Shown here in pieces: positions 63,142 to 64,000 of a stretch of 64,000 bases of DNA. How positions within the stretch are numbered: position 1 is the first letter of the stretch; each line of letters opens with the position of its first letter. The translations under genes and the position numbers were made by a program. The notes under the pieces are model-generated. The model ran no database searches and was not told the DNA's origin. It saw only the letters and a list, made by a program, of their open reading frames with translations. This DNA is from Amycolatopsis coloradensis (GTDB taxonomy: Bacteria; Actinomycetota; Actinomycetes; Mycobacteriales; Pseudonocardiaceae): assembly GCF_001953865.1 (NCBI RefSeq), contig NZ_MQUQ01000027.1, forward strand, positions 1-64,000. Direction: 5' to 3'.

Positions 63142-64000
63142 TCAGCTTTGCCGAAGTTTGGCGAACGTCTCGGGCAGCCGCGTCGCCAGCCTTCGTGTCG
63201 CGATGGCGCCACCCAGGCAGGCGCCGGCGATGGCGTTGACGAGTGCCACCGCGAAGGTCGCCGCGGGGAACCAGCCGGGGAGCGAGTCCCCGGCGAACGT
63301 CAGTGCCGCGGCCATCGCCGATGTCGGCGCCGTTGCCCACAGCTGGATCTGGAACGCCGCGAAGATCCCGGCGGTGTTCTCCCCGGCGTCGGTGGCGTTG
63401 ACCCGCTTGTGCGGATCGACCCCGGGCGTCGCGCCGAGCACCGACATCGCCACGGCGGTGCCGCAGCCGACACCGAGCAGGGCGATCAGCACCGCGAGGA
63501 TCGGGACGGCGTAGTCGAAGATCCCGGTCACGGTCATCATCGCCAGTGACAGGATGATCCCGGAGAGTCCGAACAGGACGGTGATGGCGAGCTGGCGGCC
63601 ACGAATGTCGGCGCGTACCGCGTCCCGGCTCTCGGCCACCACGAGTTGCCAGAGCGCGGTGCCGTCCTGGCCGTAGAGGTTCGCGCCGCTGAGCGCGACC
63701 GTCAACGCGACGGCGACACCGGCCAGCCCGGCGATCTCGGGCAGACCCGCGATCGCGCCGTACACCGCGATGAACACACCGAACCACATTGCCGACCGGA
63801 TCTCCAGGCTCCGCCACGGATCCCGCCACCAGGTGCGAAGTTCCTTGCCGACGACGGCGCCGAGCGGGCTCGTCGGCAGCAGTCTGGCCCGGGTCAGCGC
63901 CCGGCTGCCCCAGGGGCGGCGGCGACGGCGCACGGTGCGATCGCCGACGTGCGGTGTCAGCAGTGCGATCGCGGCGAGGGTCACGGCCGCGGTGACGGCG
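63142..64000 (-). CDS. ABC-2-type transporter permease, 5' end outside the window
   Basis: The C-terminal 286 or so residues of a multipass protein; the frame stays open to the window edge. It contains a cytosolic segment (VVGKELRTWWRDPWRSLEIR) and about six hydrophobic helices, with the extracytoplasmic or loop region GANLYGQDGTALWQLVVAES typical of ABC-2 permeases that move large substrates. The ATPase partner is presumably beyond the right edge. Confidence 0.75.
   Translation of the reverse strand, partial: AVTAAVTLAAIALLTPHVGDRTVRRRRRPWGSRALTRARLLPTSPLGAVVGKELRTWWRDPWRSLEIRSAMWFGVFIAVYGAIAGLPEIAGLAGVAVALTVALSGANLYGQDGTALWQLVVAESRDAVRADIRGRQLAITVLFGLSGIILSLAMMTVTGIFDYAVPILAVLIALLGVGCGTAVAMSVLGATPGVDPHKRVNATDAGENTAGIFAAFQIQLWATAPTSAMAAALTFAGDSLPGWFPAATFAVALVNAIAGACLGGAIATRRLATRLPETFAKLRQS

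Noticed and set aside
1..64000. tRNA, rRNA, CRISPR arrays, intact insertion sequences and riboswitches
   Set aside because: I looked for cloverleaf-like, repeat-spacer and transposase patterns on both strands and saw none that could be supported.

Overview
The window is high-GC actinobacterial DNA. GTG and TTG starts are common, genes overlap by ATGA or GTGA, and an EspG homologue, a SigE-type sigma factor, an MbtH-like protein and very large NRPS genes are present. The style fits Pseudonocardiaceae such as Amycolatopsis; that placement is inferred, because no rRNA or tRNA is present.

The left two thirds (about 2.0-45.1 kb) is a nonribosomal peptide cluster. NRPS1 (1983-8483) is A-T-C-A-T-TE. 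Its first adenylation domain has a Thr-type pocket and is interrupted between core motifs a2 and a3 by a complete FkbM-type methyltransferase. A perfect 12-bp hairpin closes this gene. After a 1.3 kb gap comes a second plus-strand run: a beta-lactamase-fold protein that looks like a PBP-type thioesterase (9774-11072), NRPS2 (11144-28786, A-T-C-A-T-E-C-A-T-E-C-A-T-E-C-A-T), NRPS3 (28797-43628, C-A-T-C-A-T-E-C-A-T-C-A-T-E), an MFS exporter and an MbtH-like protein, ended by a hairpin. NRPS2 plus NRPS3 form a collinear nine-module line. My reading of the pocket residues is Val, D-Val, D-Val/Ile, D-Val, Val, basic, D-allo-Thr, basic, D-hydrophobic. NRPS3 ends in an epimerization domain with no cis thioesterase. 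The encoded PBP-type thioesterase is the expected partner for release, probably by head-to-tail cyclization through the D-configured C-terminus. NRPS1 has its own thioesterase but no N-terminal condensation domain, so it probably makes a separate methylated Thr-Pro-like dipeptide or acts in trans.

From 45.4 to 64 kb the DNA is accessory. It holds a small DUF6480-like protein, a dienelactone-hydrolase-like protein lacking its nucleophile, a coupled MFS/small ORF/CGNR operon, a multipass membrane protein, an EspG homologue, a SigE-type sigma factor with a frameshifted partner, a membrane diguanylate cyclase, a divergent Bcr/CflA exporter and MarR regulator, a TIM-barrel hydrolase-like protein and a truncated ABC permease. 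Between these genes lie many gene remnants: a LysR-MFS chimera and pieces of an esterase, an IclR regulator, an RHS protein, an NB-ARC regulator, a GH13 enzyme and a LuxR regulator. This indicates repeated insertion and deletion next to the cluster.

The palindrome GTCCAC(A/T)GTGGAC recurs through NRPS2 and NRPS3 in more than one reading frame, which points to a DNA-level signal rather than a protein motif. I found no tRNA, rRNA, CRISPR array or intact transposon.
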